64,000 nt of DNA from Bisbaumannia pacifica (GCF_007989625.1 NZ_BJUK01000017.1:1-64000); one strand, 5' to 3'; positions 45,358-53,293 are shown, counted from the stretch's first letter. Program-made: numbers and translations. Notes: generated by a model from the sequence alone, not told the origin.

Positions 45358-46061
45358 ACCAGACCGCGACCGATCTCAAGCTCAAGGTCATCTGTGCCGA
45401 CCTGCCTGCGCCGCCGCTGTTCTGGCGCGACGACCAGGGCCAGCGTCACGGCTACGAGGCCGACGTGGCACGGCTGCTGGGCAGCAAGCTGGCCGGGGAT
45501 ACCGCCTTCGTCTACCGCCAGTGGGCCGACTTCTACCCCGCCCTGGAGGCGGGGGAGGGGGACATCCTGCTCTGCGGGCAGGGCATCTCCGAGTACCGCC
45601 AGACCCTGGCCGACTTCACCGCCCCCTATGCGGTCTTCGACGAGTCGGTGATGGTGCGGCGCGGCTCGTCCATCCGCCGCGCCGAGGACCTGGCGGGGCG
45701 CCGGGTCGGGGCCATCGACAAGAGCCTCAACATGGCCTTGGCCGAGACCTTCGAGGGCGCCATCCGGGTGCCCTTCTCGGGGGAGTCCGAGGACGTGATG
45801 GGGGACATGGTGGCGGCCCTGCGCCGCGGCGAGATCGACGCCTTCGTCGATGACGACGTGGCCCTGGTGCCCCTGGCCGAGGAGCAGGACCTGGCCATCG
45901 CCTTTACCGTGGCCAGCCGCAACGCCTGGGGCATCGCCGTGAAGAAGGGCGAGCCCGAGCGCCTGGCCCGGGTCGAGGCAGCCCTGGCCGAGGTCAAGGC
46001 CAACGGTGAGCTCCGGGCCCTGTGGGAGCGCTGGATGCCGACCCTCGACTACCCCTTCTGA
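45354..46061 (+). CDS. Solute-binding-protein-fold protein without signal peptide
   Basis: 235 residues of the amino-acid-binding SBP (bacterial family 3) fold: LKVICADLPAPPLFWRDDQGQRHGYEADVARLLG, then GDILLCGQGISEYRQTLADFTAPY, RRAEDLAGRRVGAIDKSLN and GEIDAFVDDD. The domain begins within 10 residues of the start (GTG 45354, overlapping the ligase stop by 4 nt), so there is no export signal, and no ABC permease or ATPase genes are nearby. It may be a cytosolic binding protein or an enzyme built on this fold. Confidence 0.78.
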   Translation: MNQTATDLKLKVICADLPAPPLFWRDDQGQRHGYEADVARLLGSKLAGDTAFVYRQWADFYPALEAGEGDILLCGQGISEYRQTLADFTAPYAVFDESVMVRRGSSIRRAEDLAGRRVGAIDKSLNMALAETFEGAIRVPFSGESEDVMGDMVAALRRGEIDAFVDDDVALVPLAEEQDLAIAFTVASRNAWGIAVKKGEPERLARVEAALAEVKANGELRALWERWMPTLDYPF

Positions 46062-46122
46062 ACCGCCACGGGGAGCGCCGACCCGGCGCTCCTTCCTCTA
46101 TTCACGACACCCTGGTGACGCC

Positions 46123-46827
46123 ATGAAACCGAGACGCGCCCTCGCGGTGCTGCACTCGCCCAGCGACGTGCCGGGCACCCTGCCCGAGGTGCTCGCCGAA
46201 CACGGCATCGCACTACAGACGCACCTAGTGAGCGACCCCCTGCCGCCCCCGGAGACGCTGGAGATGGTGGTGGTGATGGGCAGCCCCGAATCCGCCTACG
46301 ACCCGCGCCTGCCGTGGCTTGCGGCCGAACTGCGCTGGCTGAAAACGGTCATCGACGCCGGCGTGCCGACCCTGGGCATCTGCTTCGGCAGCCAGCTGCT
46401 GGCCCGGGCCCTGGGCGGTACCGCTCTGGCCGCCGGGGAGGCCGAGATCGGCTGGACGCCGCTGCGTGACCGCCATCCCGACTGGCACCACCCCGGCCCC
46501 TGGCTCAACTTCCACTTCGATACCTTCCGCCTGCCCGATCATGTCACCCTGCTGGCCGATACCGCCCTGGCCCCCCAGGCCTTTCGCCACGGTTCGGCCT
46601 GGGGTGTGCAGTTCCACCCCGAGATCACGGTGGCGATGTTCGATACCTGGCTTAGCGACTGGCAAAAGAGCGAGGAGGGGCGGCGCTTTCTCGCCGAGGC
46701 CGGCGACCTGCCACGGCGCCTGCGCGACGAGATCGCCCGGCGTCAGCCCGATAACACCGCCAACTTTCGCCGCCTGATGGGCGATTTCCTGGCCGCCATC
46801 GCGGCGCCGGAAAAGGAGATAAGCTGA
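46123..46827 (+). CDS. Class I glutamine amidotransferase-like hydrolase 2
   Basis: 234 residues with the same catalytic plan as the gene at 43043 but clearly different sequence: VVVMGSPESAYDP, LGICFGSQLLARALGG (nucleophile Cys near 88) and VQFHPEITVAMFDTWL with His-x-Glu. A second hydrolase in one cluster may act on a different gamma-glutamyl intermediate. It ends 16 nt after GGAG-containing sequence that also precedes a seven-codon open frame (MTTIDGQ, 46829-46852), suggesting that the operon originally continued. Confidence 0.84.
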   Translation: MKPRRALAVLHSPSDVPGTLPEVLAEHGIALQTHLVSDPLPPPETLEMVVVMGSPESAYDPRLPWLAAELRWLKTVIDAGVPTLGICFGSQLLARALGGTALAAGEAEIGWTPLRDRHPDWHHPGPWLNFHFDTFRLPDHVTLLADTALAPQAFRHGSAWGVQFHPEITVAMFDTWLSDWQKSEEGRRFLAEAGDLPRRLRDEIARRQPDNTANFRRLMGDFLAAIAAPEKEIS

Positions 46828-47103
46828 GATGACCACCATCGACGGCCAATGACCGGCGGAATCGGGCCGAGGGCCTGGCGATCGTCGGCGAGGCTGATAT
46901 CGCGGGGCCGATACGCCGTCTCGTTCCGGCGAGACCCGTGAGAAGATCCGCCCCGAGGCTGGCCGCCTGCTGGCGCGGGTGGCGAGTCAATCGGCAAGCG
47001 AACGGGGTTGCTGCAAGGCGCCCTCAGACCCCATAAGTTGAGGGTTCGCGGCATACGCAACAGGTTGGCGTTGCCGGGACAATCACTCAAGGAGATAAGT
47101 CAC
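46828..47103. other. Junction region: probable scar between the amine cluster and an imported dehydrogenase
   Basis: 276 bp with no intact gene. It opens with an ATG at 46829 that has GGAG 10 nt upstream but stops after seven codons. The next 150 bp keep codon-like GC bias without a usable frame, as a truncated gene would. AAGGAG near 47090 belongs to the dehydrogenase at 47104. Confidence 0.5.
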
Positions 47104-48459
47104 ATGGGTAAGTATGCGGTCATCAATCCGGCAACCGGTGAGACCATCAAGGAATACCCCACCGCGACCGATGCCGGGATCCAGGACGCCATTGCCGCCG
47201 CGCAGAAGGCGTACACGGAGTGGTCGCGCAAGACCACCCTTGCCGAACGCGCGGCCCTGGCTCAGAAGGCAGCGGATCTCTTCCGTGAGCGTAAGGAAAC
47301 GCTCGGCGCCATCATCAATCGCGAGATGGGCAAGCCACTCGTCCAGTCGATCGGTGAGGCCGAGTTCTCCGGCGATATCACGGAGGTGTTCGCCAAGAAC
47401 GCCGAGGAGTGGCTCGCCGACGAAGTGCTCGATGTCGAGGACGGTCTGCGTACCTTTATCCGCCACCAGGGGCTCGGGGTCATCCTCGGCATCATGCCGT
47501 GGAACTACCCGTACTATCAGGTGGCACGCTTCGCCTCACCCAACCTGATTCTCGGCAACACCATCGTGCTGAAGCACGCCGAGAGTTGTCCGGAGTCAGC
47601 ACTGGCCATCGAGCAGATCTACCGCGACGCGGGGTTCCCCGAGGGCGCCTATGTGAACGTGTTCGCCTCGCACGAGCAGGTTTCGACGATCATCGCGGAT
47701 GATCGCATTCAGGGCGTCTCTCTGACCGGATCAGAGCGCGCTGGCGCGATCGTCGCCGAGCAGGCCGGCAAGTATCTCAAGAAGTGCGTGCTCGAGCTCG
47801 GCGGGTCCGATGTGTTCCTGGTCCTGGAGACGGATAACATCGACCACGCCGTGAAGCACGCCGTCGCTGGCCGCATGGAGAACACCGGCCAGGCCTGTAA
47901 CGGTTCGAAGCGAATCGTCGTCATGGACAAGTACTTCGACGAGTTCACCGAGAAGTTCAAGGCGGCCATCGCCGGCCTGTCGTACGAAAACGGCGACTTC
48001 GGTCCGCTCTCCTCCGCGGGGGCGACCCGAGGGCTCTCTGCACAGGTGCAGGGGGCACTCGCTCAGGGGGCCAAGCTGCTCGTCGGTGACAACGACCCGA
48101 AAGGCAACGTTTACACCCCCTCGATCCTCGCCGAAATCACCCCAGCAATGGACGTGTACAGCCAGGAGCTCTTCGGTCCGGTCGCGCAGATCTACAAGGT
48201 CTCGAGCGACGAAGAGGCGATCGAGCTCGCCAATGCCTCGCCCTATGGCCTTGGATCGATCGTCATCTGCGACGATCTCGAACGCGCCGAGAAAGTTGGC
48301 AACCAGCTGGATGTCGGCATGGTCTTCATCGGCGCGTCGGGCCTGGAGGGGGCAGACATCCCCTTCGGCGGCGTCAAGAAGTCGGGCTACGGCCGCGAAC
48401 TCGGCAAGGGCGGCATGATGGAGTTCGCGAACAAGAAGCTATTCCGCTTCGCTGGCTAA
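47104..48459 (+). CDS. NAD(P)-dependent succinate-semialdehyde-type dehydrogenase
   Basis: A 451-residue ALDH of the short succinate-semialdehyde/Sad-like branch: ILGIMPWNYPYYQVARFASPNL, VSLTGSERAGA, LELGGSDVFLV with the general base, and NTGQACNGSKR with the catalytic Cys. AAGGAG lies about 9 nt before ATG 47104. The protein reads more like actinobacterial homologs, and codon use changes (more TCG and ATCG-rich codons) from its neighbours. It fits the last oxidation step of a gamma-glutamyl-amine pathway, or stands alone after transfer. Confidence 0.88.
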   Translation: MGKYAVINPATGETIKEYPTATDAGIQDAIAAAQKAYTEWSRKTTLAERAALAQKAADLFRERKETLGAIINREMGKPLVQSIGEAEFSGDITEVFAKNAEEWLADEVLDVEDGLRTFIRHQGLGVILGIMPWNYPYYQVARFASPNLILGNTIVLKHAESCPESALAIEQIYRDAGFPEGAYVNVFASHEQVSTIIADDRIQGVSLTGSERAGAIVAEQAGKYLKKCVLELGGSDVFLVLETDNIDHAVKHAVAGRMENTGQACNGSKRIVVMDKYFDEFTEKFKAAIAGLSYENGDFGPLSSAGATRGLSAQVQGALAQGAKLLVGDNDPKGNVYTPSILAEITPAMDVYSQELFGPVAQIYKVSSDEEAIELANASPYGLGSIVICDDLERAEKVGNQLDVGMVFIGASGLEGADIPFGGVKKSGYGRELGKGGMMEFANKKLFRFAG

Positions 48460-48476
48460 TTACCGCACAGCCCGAG

Positions 48477-48560
48477 GTGACAACGATTCTGTCCGACGGC
48501 AACGACAAGCCGCTCCCCGCCCTTGGCAAGTCCACCGCGCTCAAGGCGACCCGGAGCTAA
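48477..48560 (+). pseudogene. Remnant of an aldo/keto reductase N-terminus
   Basis: A 27-codon open frame (GTG 48477) reading TTILSDGNDKPLPALG, the typical first strand of aldo/keto reductases (x-L-x-D-G-x-x-x-P-x-L-G), then losing the family after KST and reaching TAA. It lies 18 bp after the dehydrogenase stop and 20 bp before a terminator. I read it as the start of a co-transferred gene that was cut off. Confidence 0.5.
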
Positions 48561-48580
48561 GCCACTTGCTTCATGGGATT

Positions 48581-48615
48581 GGGCCATGCCTCACAGGGGC
48601 ATGGTCCCTTTTTTT
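48581..48615 (+). terminator. Intrinsic terminator after the dehydrogenase
   Basis: GGGCCATGCC (48581-48590) pairs with GGCATGG-T-CCC (48598-48608, one bulged T), followed directly by seven T residues (48609-48615). Confidence 0.88.
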
Positions 48616-48647
48616 GGAGATCGTCCCACCAACCCTGTGGGTAGTGG

Positions 48648-48752
48648 CCCAGCCACCGAGTCCCATGGGCGACGCCACCGCTTACCCGCCCGGCGTCGAA
48701 GCCTATCGGCTGTGCACGGGGTCCCGCCATGACTAAGATGGAGAGTCGATGA
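48648..48752 (+). repeat. Dispersed degenerate repeat, copy A
   Basis: Shares blocks CCCAGCCACCG, ACCGCTTACCCG, GGCT(A)TGCACG-like and CCCGCCATG-CTAAGATGGA in the same order with 53409-53508 (copy B), over about 100 bp and with small gaps. It is non-coding on both strands. The rest of 48616-48870 holds nothing else recognisable apart from the AAAGGAGG of the cupin gene. Confidence 0.6.
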
Positions 48753-48870
48753 TGCCGCGATGGGCGCTGTTGGCCGAGGGCCGGCCGGCGAAGCCGCGAT
48801 CCGCCTTGAGTCGAGAGTGTCGAGGACGCGCCCAGCGGCATGTTCACAAGGCGCAGCAAAGGAGGTTGCG

Positions 48871-49176
48871 ATGCCAGGGAAATATCCGGATAAAATTCGT
48901 GAACTACCGCTTTTCGATGGGCGGTTCGATGCTTACAAGCTCGCTGCCGAAGGCGCGGACGTCCTCTTTGCGTCCTACCCGTCTGGAACCCGTATCCCCC
49001 CGCACTCACATGCCACGGACAATCATGGCGTGATTATCCGTGGGGAGCTGCTCCTGACCATCGAGGGACGCGTCGAGCGTTACGGCGTCGGAGACTGGTA
49101 TCACGTCCCGGCGGGGGTGGTGCATGCGGCCGAGTTCAAGGAAGAGACGGATGAGATCGAGTTCTGGTTTGAGTGA
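48871..49176 (+). CDS. Small cupin-domain protein
   Basis: A 101-residue single cupin: the metal motif region SGTRIPPHSHATDNHGVIIRG (cupin motif 1, G-x5-H-x-H style) and the second motif GDWYHVPAGVVHAAEF. It could be a small dioxygenase, isomerase or metal-dependent stress protein; the family is too broad for more. ATG 48871 with AAAGGAGG 5 nt upstream is very strong. It is the first gene of the accessory stretch and is followed 98 bp later by the VOC gene. Confidence 0.85.
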   Translation: MPGKYPDKIRELPLFDGRFDAYKLAAEGADVLFASYPSGTRIPPHSHATDNHGVIIRGELLLTIEGRVERYGVGDWYHVPAGVVHAAEFKEETDEIEFWFE

Positions 49177-49274
49177 TCCAGTTGATTGAGCCGGTCACGG
49201 GGCACCTGATGAATGATGAGCTCTCCGGAATCGAAGGCGGGGTGAACTGAAATATCCAATGGGGTGGTGACGTC

Positions 49275-49628
49275 ATGAAAGAAGATGGAAAAATCAATTA
49301 TGTCGAGATCCCCACCCGTGACATTGAGAGGGCAAAGGCGTTCTTCTCCTCTGTGTTCGGGTGGTCATTCGTCGATTATGGACCGGAGTACTCGGCCATC
49401 GAGAATGCCGGACTGGATGGTGGGTTTTTCCAGTCCGACAAGGCGGTATCTACCGAGCGGGGCAGCGTGTTGGTGGTCATCTACAGTACCAACCTCGAGG
49501 CGACGGTCGATAAGGTCGAGCTGGCGGGCGGGACGGTGGTTCAGGAGATCTTCGACTTCCCGGGGGGCCGGCGATTTCACTTTACCGACCCCAGTGGCAA
49601 CGAATATGCCGTCTGGTCCGAGCAATAA
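49275..49628 (+). CDS. VOC superfamily (glyoxalase/bleomycin-resistance fold) protein
   Basis: 117 residues: INYVEIPTRDIERAKAFFSSVFGWSF opens the vicinal oxygen chelate fold and FHFTDPSGNEYAVWSE closes it. The size fits one VOC subunit acting as a dimer. It lacks a clear full set of glyoxalase I metal ligands, so a binding or resistance role is as likely as catalysis. GC content is lower than in flanking housekeeping genes. Confidence 0.87.
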   Translation: MKEDGKINYVEIPTRDIERAKAFFSSVFGWSFVDYGPEYSAIENAGLDGGFFQSDKAVSTERGSVLVVIYSTNLEATVDKVELAGGTVVQEIFDFPGGRRFHFTDPSGNEYAVWSEQ

Positions 49629-49699
49629 CCGTTCGCATGGATCCATCACCACCGATGTCGTAGTGGAAGGCTAGTGCACCCACTCGCGGTGTGCTCGTG

Positions 49700-49717
49700 A
49701 TGACTAAGGAGAGTCAT
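49700..49717 (+). promoter_or_regulatory. Translation-start hairpin of the DUF418 gene
   Basis: ATGACT-AAGGAG-AGTCAT is a perfect 6-bp inverted repeat with the ribosome binding site AAGGAG as its loop; the first two bases of the start codon (ATG 49716) close the stem. The segment 49669-49719 also resembles the end of repeat copy A (GGCT-GTGCAC and ATGACTAAG-GGAGAGTC). Confidence 0.45.
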
Positions 49718-50849
49718 GAATCGCATCAGGCGTAGTCATGAGGTGGACGTGATCAGGATGGCCGCACTGATCGGTATCTGCGTGGTCAATGTGCCCTTTA
49801 TGGCCTTACCCATAGAGTCCGCCTTCGTCGCCCCGCAGGGGGCCGATGAGAGAACGGCGGCATTCGTCGTCGAATGCTTCTTTCAGCTGAAGTTCTTTCT
49901 CCTTTTCTCGTTTGTCTTCGGCTGGGGGATGGCCATCCAATCGACGTCGGCCCGCTCGAAAGGGCAGTCTTTCGCGAGGCGCTACTTTCGAAGGATGCTG
50001 GGGTTGGCCATCCTGGGCATGGCTCATGCCACCCTGGTATTCAGCGGCGATATCCTGGTGTTGTATGCGGTGCTGGGGTCACTGCTGTGGTGGATCAAGG
50101 ATCATCCGCCACGCACCTTGCTCAGGGTGGCCGCCTGGATGCTGCCATTGAGCATGCTATGCCTCACCGTGCTTGCCGTGGTCGTGGAGATGATGATGGC
50201 CGCCGACGGCGCTTCGTTTGCCGCGATGGGCAGCGCCAGTCTCGGCGGCGGATTTTTCGAGGCGACCCAGGCGCGAGCCATGGAGTGGCCCGCCACCTTC
50301 GCGTTTCTGCTGCTCCTGCAGGGGCCCTTGGCCTTCGGGGCCTTCGCCGCCGGACTGGCCGCGGCCAAGGCGGACTTCTTTGTCGAAGGCAGTCGAGGGT
50401 TTGCACTGCTCGAGAGCCGCTTGCCGCTGCTGGTCGGTATCGCCTTGCCCTTGAATGTGCTCTATGCCGCCGTCATCGGTGGCCTCCTGCCGGAATCCTA
50501 TGAAGTCATCTCCCTGTTGGGGATGGTGTTAGTGGCCATAGGCGCGCCGGCGCTTTCGTCGATCTACCTGTACCTGCTGGTGCGCCTTTCCCGGGCCATC
50601 GAGCTTCCCCGGCTCCTGGTGCTTGCCGGGCAGAATTCGCTCTCCTCCTATGTCGCTCAAGGGGTGATCGCGGGTGGCGTATTCGGGGCCTATGGCCTGG
50701 GGTGGTTTGATTCGATCGGCCAGGTCGGTTTGATTCCGCTCTCGCTGGTGATCGCGCTCGTCGCCATGCTCTCGGTGGGGGCCTTCGCCGCGATAACGGG
50801 GCGAGGGCCACTGGAGCCCGTCTTGCGCAGAATAAGCGGAAATGCCTGA
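49716..50849 (+). CDS. DUF418 family membrane protein
   Basis: A 377-residue protein with about nine membrane helices. EVDVIRMAALIGICVVNVPFM is the typical first helix of DUF418/YeiB-like proteins, FFLLFSFVFGWGMAIQ the second, and the C-terminal NSLSSYVAQGVI and a conserved glycine-rich helix complete the family domain. It belongs with acyltransferase-3-like membrane enzymes of unknown reaction. AAGGAG is 4 nt before the ATG, inside a hairpin. Confidence 0.83.
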   Translation: MNRIRRSHEVDVIRMAALIGICVVNVPFMALPIESAFVAPQGADERTAAFVVECFFQLKFFLLFSFVFGWGMAIQSTSARSKGQSFARRYFRRMLGLAILGMAHATLVFSGDILVLYAVLGSLLWWIKDHPPRTLLRVAAWMLPLSMLCLTVLAVVVEMMMAADGASFAAMGSASLGGGFFEATQARAMEWPATFAFLLLLQGPLAFGAFAAGLAAAKADFFVEGSRGFALLESRLPLLVGIALPLNVLYAAVIGGLLPESYEVISLLGMVLVAIGAPALSSIYLYLLVRLSRAIELPRLLVLAGQNSLSSYVAQGVIAGGVFGAYGLGWFDSIGQVGLIPLSLVIALVAMLSVGAFAAITGRGPLEPVLRRISGNA

Positions 50850-50902
50850 CACAATAGCGCGGCATGGATCCTGGCGGGGAAGCCTGCCGGGCGTGCGGTG
50901 AT

Positions 50903-51697
50903 TTATTCACTGGCCGGCCGGTGATCCCCGTGTCGACGATCCAGGGGGTTGCGGCTGGCGAGGCGCGCGAACCCGAAGGACGCCAGTACCGAAGCATGCG
51001 ATCCGCGCGCGTGTTCCACGTCGGACAGGCTGGCGAGGATCGCTTCACGAAAGCCGGTTCGCGGGTAGGCGCCGTGGATATGGGCGATGGCGGTATCCGG
51101 TAGCAGGTGATGGCCGGCACCGATGACATCGAGGTGGGCGCCGCGTTGCAGGCAAGCGGCTTCCGGCTCGTGGTGAGCCAGGGAGAGGTAGGGGTTGAGG
51201 TGGTAGCTGATGGCCTCGTATACCGCGCGTTGACGTTCCGGGGGCCACTGCCGTTCCGCCACGACTTGCCTGGCGGTGCGTGCCCCGACGATGGCGAAGC
51301 CGCAGCAGGCCGTCTGCTGGTGGAATCCGGGCGTCAGGCCCAGGTCGTGAAGCAGGCTGGCCACGTAGAGGGTTTCGGCGTCGATGCCTAGGCCGTGGAA
51401 CTGGGCCCAGAGCTGGCCGAAGAAGTAGGTGCGTAGGCAGTGCAGGCGCAGTGGCTCGTCGTAATGTTGCGACGCCAGCTCGTCGGCCAGGCGGGTGACG
51501 GCCGACTCCGGGACGGGGATGCGTTCCGGGTCGATGCGCAGGCGCTGTCGCCGATAACCGCCCAGGTGCCGTGCCAGGCGTGACAGGGTCTCGCCCAGCT
51601 GCGCCCGTAGGATGCCGCCGAGCATCTGCATGCGCTCCGTCGGCGACAGGATGCCATCGCTGCGTTCTCCCCACTCCATCGATCCCAGTTTGGCCAT
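50903..51697 (-). CDS. HD-domain hydrolase (cyanamide-hydratase-like)
   Basis: 264 residues. The core LRLHCLRTYFFGQLWAQF supplies the first histidine, SLLHDLGLTPGFH the HD pair, and the third metal ligand lies downstream in AISYHLNPYLS. The arrangement resembles fungal and bacterial cyanamide hydratase-type HD proteins. ATG 51697 has GGAG 6 nt upstream. It is divergent from a GlxA-type regulator with a long palindrome between them, so it is the probable regulated target. Substrate unknown. Confidence 0.8.
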   Translation of the reverse strand: MAKLGSMEWGERSDGILSPTERMQMLGGILRAQLGETLSRLARHLGGYRRQRLRIDPERIPVPESAVTRLADELASQHYDEPLRLHCLRTYFFGQLWAQFHGLGIDAETLYVASLLHDLGLTPGFHQQTACCGFAIVGARTARQVVAERQWPPERQRAVYEAISYHLNPYLSLAHHEPEAACLQRGAHLDVIGAGHHLLPDTAIAHIHGAYPRTGFREAILASLSDVEHARGSHASVLASFGFARLASRNPLDRRHGDHRPASE

Positions 51698-51760
51698 CGG
51701 GCTCTCCTGCGTAGTTGGCGATTCGGGTCGGCCCCAGTGTCGCCCGGCGTCGTCATGGTA

Positions 51761-51805
51761 GGGAGTGGCGAGTCCGCCATATAATATGGCGATCTCGCCA
51801 CTCCC
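51761..51805. promoter_or_regulatory. 45-bp palindrome in the divergent HD / GlxA-type regulator promoter
   Basis: Arms 51761-51782 and 51784-51805 match at 20 of 22 positions about a central A. The outer arm GGGAGTGGCGAG and the inner CGCCATAT surround a TATAAT that could serve as a -10 box. Its size and place suit an operator for the AraC-type regulator, or a cruciform. The rest of 51698-51820 is short flanking sequence. Confidence 0.65.
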
Positions 51806-51820
51806 GGGGGTAGTCCGCAG

Positions 51821-52819
51821 ATGCGCGTCGCGATCCTGGTCTTCGACCGTTGCCTGAGCATGGAAGCCTGCACGATCAGTGACCTGCTGCTGATGGCGAA
51901 TCGCGTCGCGCTGGCCGGCTCGAGCCATGCCGAGGCGCCGTTCCGGGTCGAGATGGTGAGCGTGGGGCGTCGGCGGATCACCGCTGCCGGAGGCGTCGAG
52001 TTGAAGGCATCGCCAGCGACGCCTGAGATCGATCTGCTGATCGTGCCCGGCGTGGATTTTGCGCGGCTCGAGGTGAGGCAGGGCGATATCGCCGTTTTCG
52101 ACCAGGAGATCCGCTTTATTCGTCGCTGCTTTGCCGCCGGGGTCCCGGTGGCCTCCGTCTGCGCCGGGGCCTTCCTGCTTGCCGAGGCGGGCTTGCTGCA
52201 TGGACGCCGCGCCACGACCGCCTGGCTCTTTGCCCCCCAGCTCGCCCGCTTGTACCCCGATGTGCGGGTAGACTCGGAAGCCCTGATGGTCGAGGACGGC
52301 GGTGTCACCACCGTGGGGGCCTTCAGTGCCGCGGCCGACCTGGCCGTGCACCTGGTGCGCCGGCGGGGTGGCGCGCCCCTGGCTCAGCGCGTCGCCGGCC
52401 TGGCCCTGCTCGCACCCTCGCGGGAGAGTCAGGCACCCTACGTGGAGGCGCCGCCTGTCCGAGAGCGCGAGGTGCGCTTCTCGGCGCGGGTCGAGCAGTG
52501 GCTGATCCATCGCTACGACGAGCCCTACGACCTCCCGCGCCTGGCCGCTGCCTTTCACTGCAGCACGCGAACGCTGTTGCGCCGCTTCAACCGCGAAGTC
52601 GGCACCACGCCGCTGGCCTGCCTACAGCGCCATCGTGTGGAGGTGGCCAAGGGCCTGCTGCGCTCCTCCTCGCTGACCGTGGCGGAGATCACCGAGCGGG
52701 TGGGCTATCGGGACGTGGCCACCTTCTGCGCGCTATTCGGCCGCCTGGTCCGACTCTCGCCCGCCGCGTATCGTCGGCAGTTCGCCGGTGACGGGCCTGG
52801 AGACACTCGGGGGCGGTAA
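51821..52819 (+). CDS. GlxA family transcriptional regulator (DJ-1/PfpI plus AraC domains)
   Basis: 332 residues: a DJ-1/PfpI-like domain (MRVAILVFDRCLSMEACTISD to about 190, with SVCAGAFLLAEAGLL at the nucleophile-elbow position) and a C-terminal AraC helix-turn-helix pair (DLPRLAAAFHCSTRTLLRRFNR and VAEITERVGYRDVATFCALFGRL). GlxA-type regulators sense nitrogenous metabolites in several proteobacteria; here the ligand is unknown. It is divergent from the HD hydrolase, so autoregulation through the palindrome is likely. Confidence 0.9.
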   Translation: MRVAILVFDRCLSMEACTISDLLLMANRVALAGSSHAEAPFRVEMVSVGRRRITAAGGVELKASPATPEIDLLIVPGVDFARLEVRQGDIAVFDQEIRFIRRCFAAGVPVASVCAGAFLLAEAGLLHGRRATTAWLFAPQLARLYPDVRVDSEALMVEDGGVTTVGAFSAAADLAVHLVRRRGGAPLAQRVAGLALLAPSRESQAPYVEAPPVREREVRFSARVEQWLIHRYDEPYDLPRLAAAFHCSTRTLLRRFNREVGTTPLACLQRHRVEVAKGLLRSSSLTVAEITERVGYRDVATFCALFGRLVRLSPAAYRRQFAGDGPGDTRGR

Positions 52820-52897
52820 ATACGCCAGCCAGGCCACATCCGCCTGGCCATGGACGATCTGACACTGGAAAACGACTCGGCCCACAAGGAGGGCAAT

Positions 52898-53293
52898 ATG
52901 CAAGGAAGCTGTCTATGCGGTGGGGTGCGCTACGCCATCGAGGCGCTGAGCACGGCCCCGCAGATCTGCCACTGCCGGACCTGTCGCAAGGCCCATGCTG
53001 CCCCCGCCGTGGTCACGGCGGGAGTGGCCCGCTCGGCGTTTCGCTGGCTCCAGGGCGAGGCGCTACTCAACCGCTACGAATCCAGCCCCGGTAAGTGGCG
53101 CCATTTCTGCTCGCGCTGCGGCTGCCACCTGATCGCCGAGCGGGAAGGTCAGGCGCACTTCGTCCTGCGCCTGGCCACCCTGGACGAAGACCCCAGCGTG
53201 ATGCCCGAGGCGCATATCTGGACCGGTCACGACCAGCCCTGGCTGAGCGGCGAGGGCCTGCCACGCCATCCCCAGTGGCCGCCCGGCCGTTAA
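52898..53293 (+). CDS. GFA-family (glutathione-dependent formaldehyde-activating-like) zinc protein
   Basis: A 131-residue CENP-V/GFA fold protein. Zinc ligands are visible as SCLCGGVRY, ICHCRTCRKAH and FCSRCGCHL, in the order used by the family. Only some members act on S-hydroxymethylglutathione, so activity is not implied. ATG 52898 follows AAGGAGGG. It stands 78 bp after the GlxA-type gene and may be co-transcribed with it. It is the last high-GC gene before the AT-rich RloC-like segment. Confidence 0.87.
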   Translation: MQGSCLCGGVRYAIEALSTAPQICHCRTCRKAHAAPAVVTAGVARSAFRWLQGEALLNRYESSPGKWRHFCSRCGCHLIAEREGQAHFVLRLATLDEDPSVMPEAHIWTGHDQPWLSGEGLPRHPQWPPGR

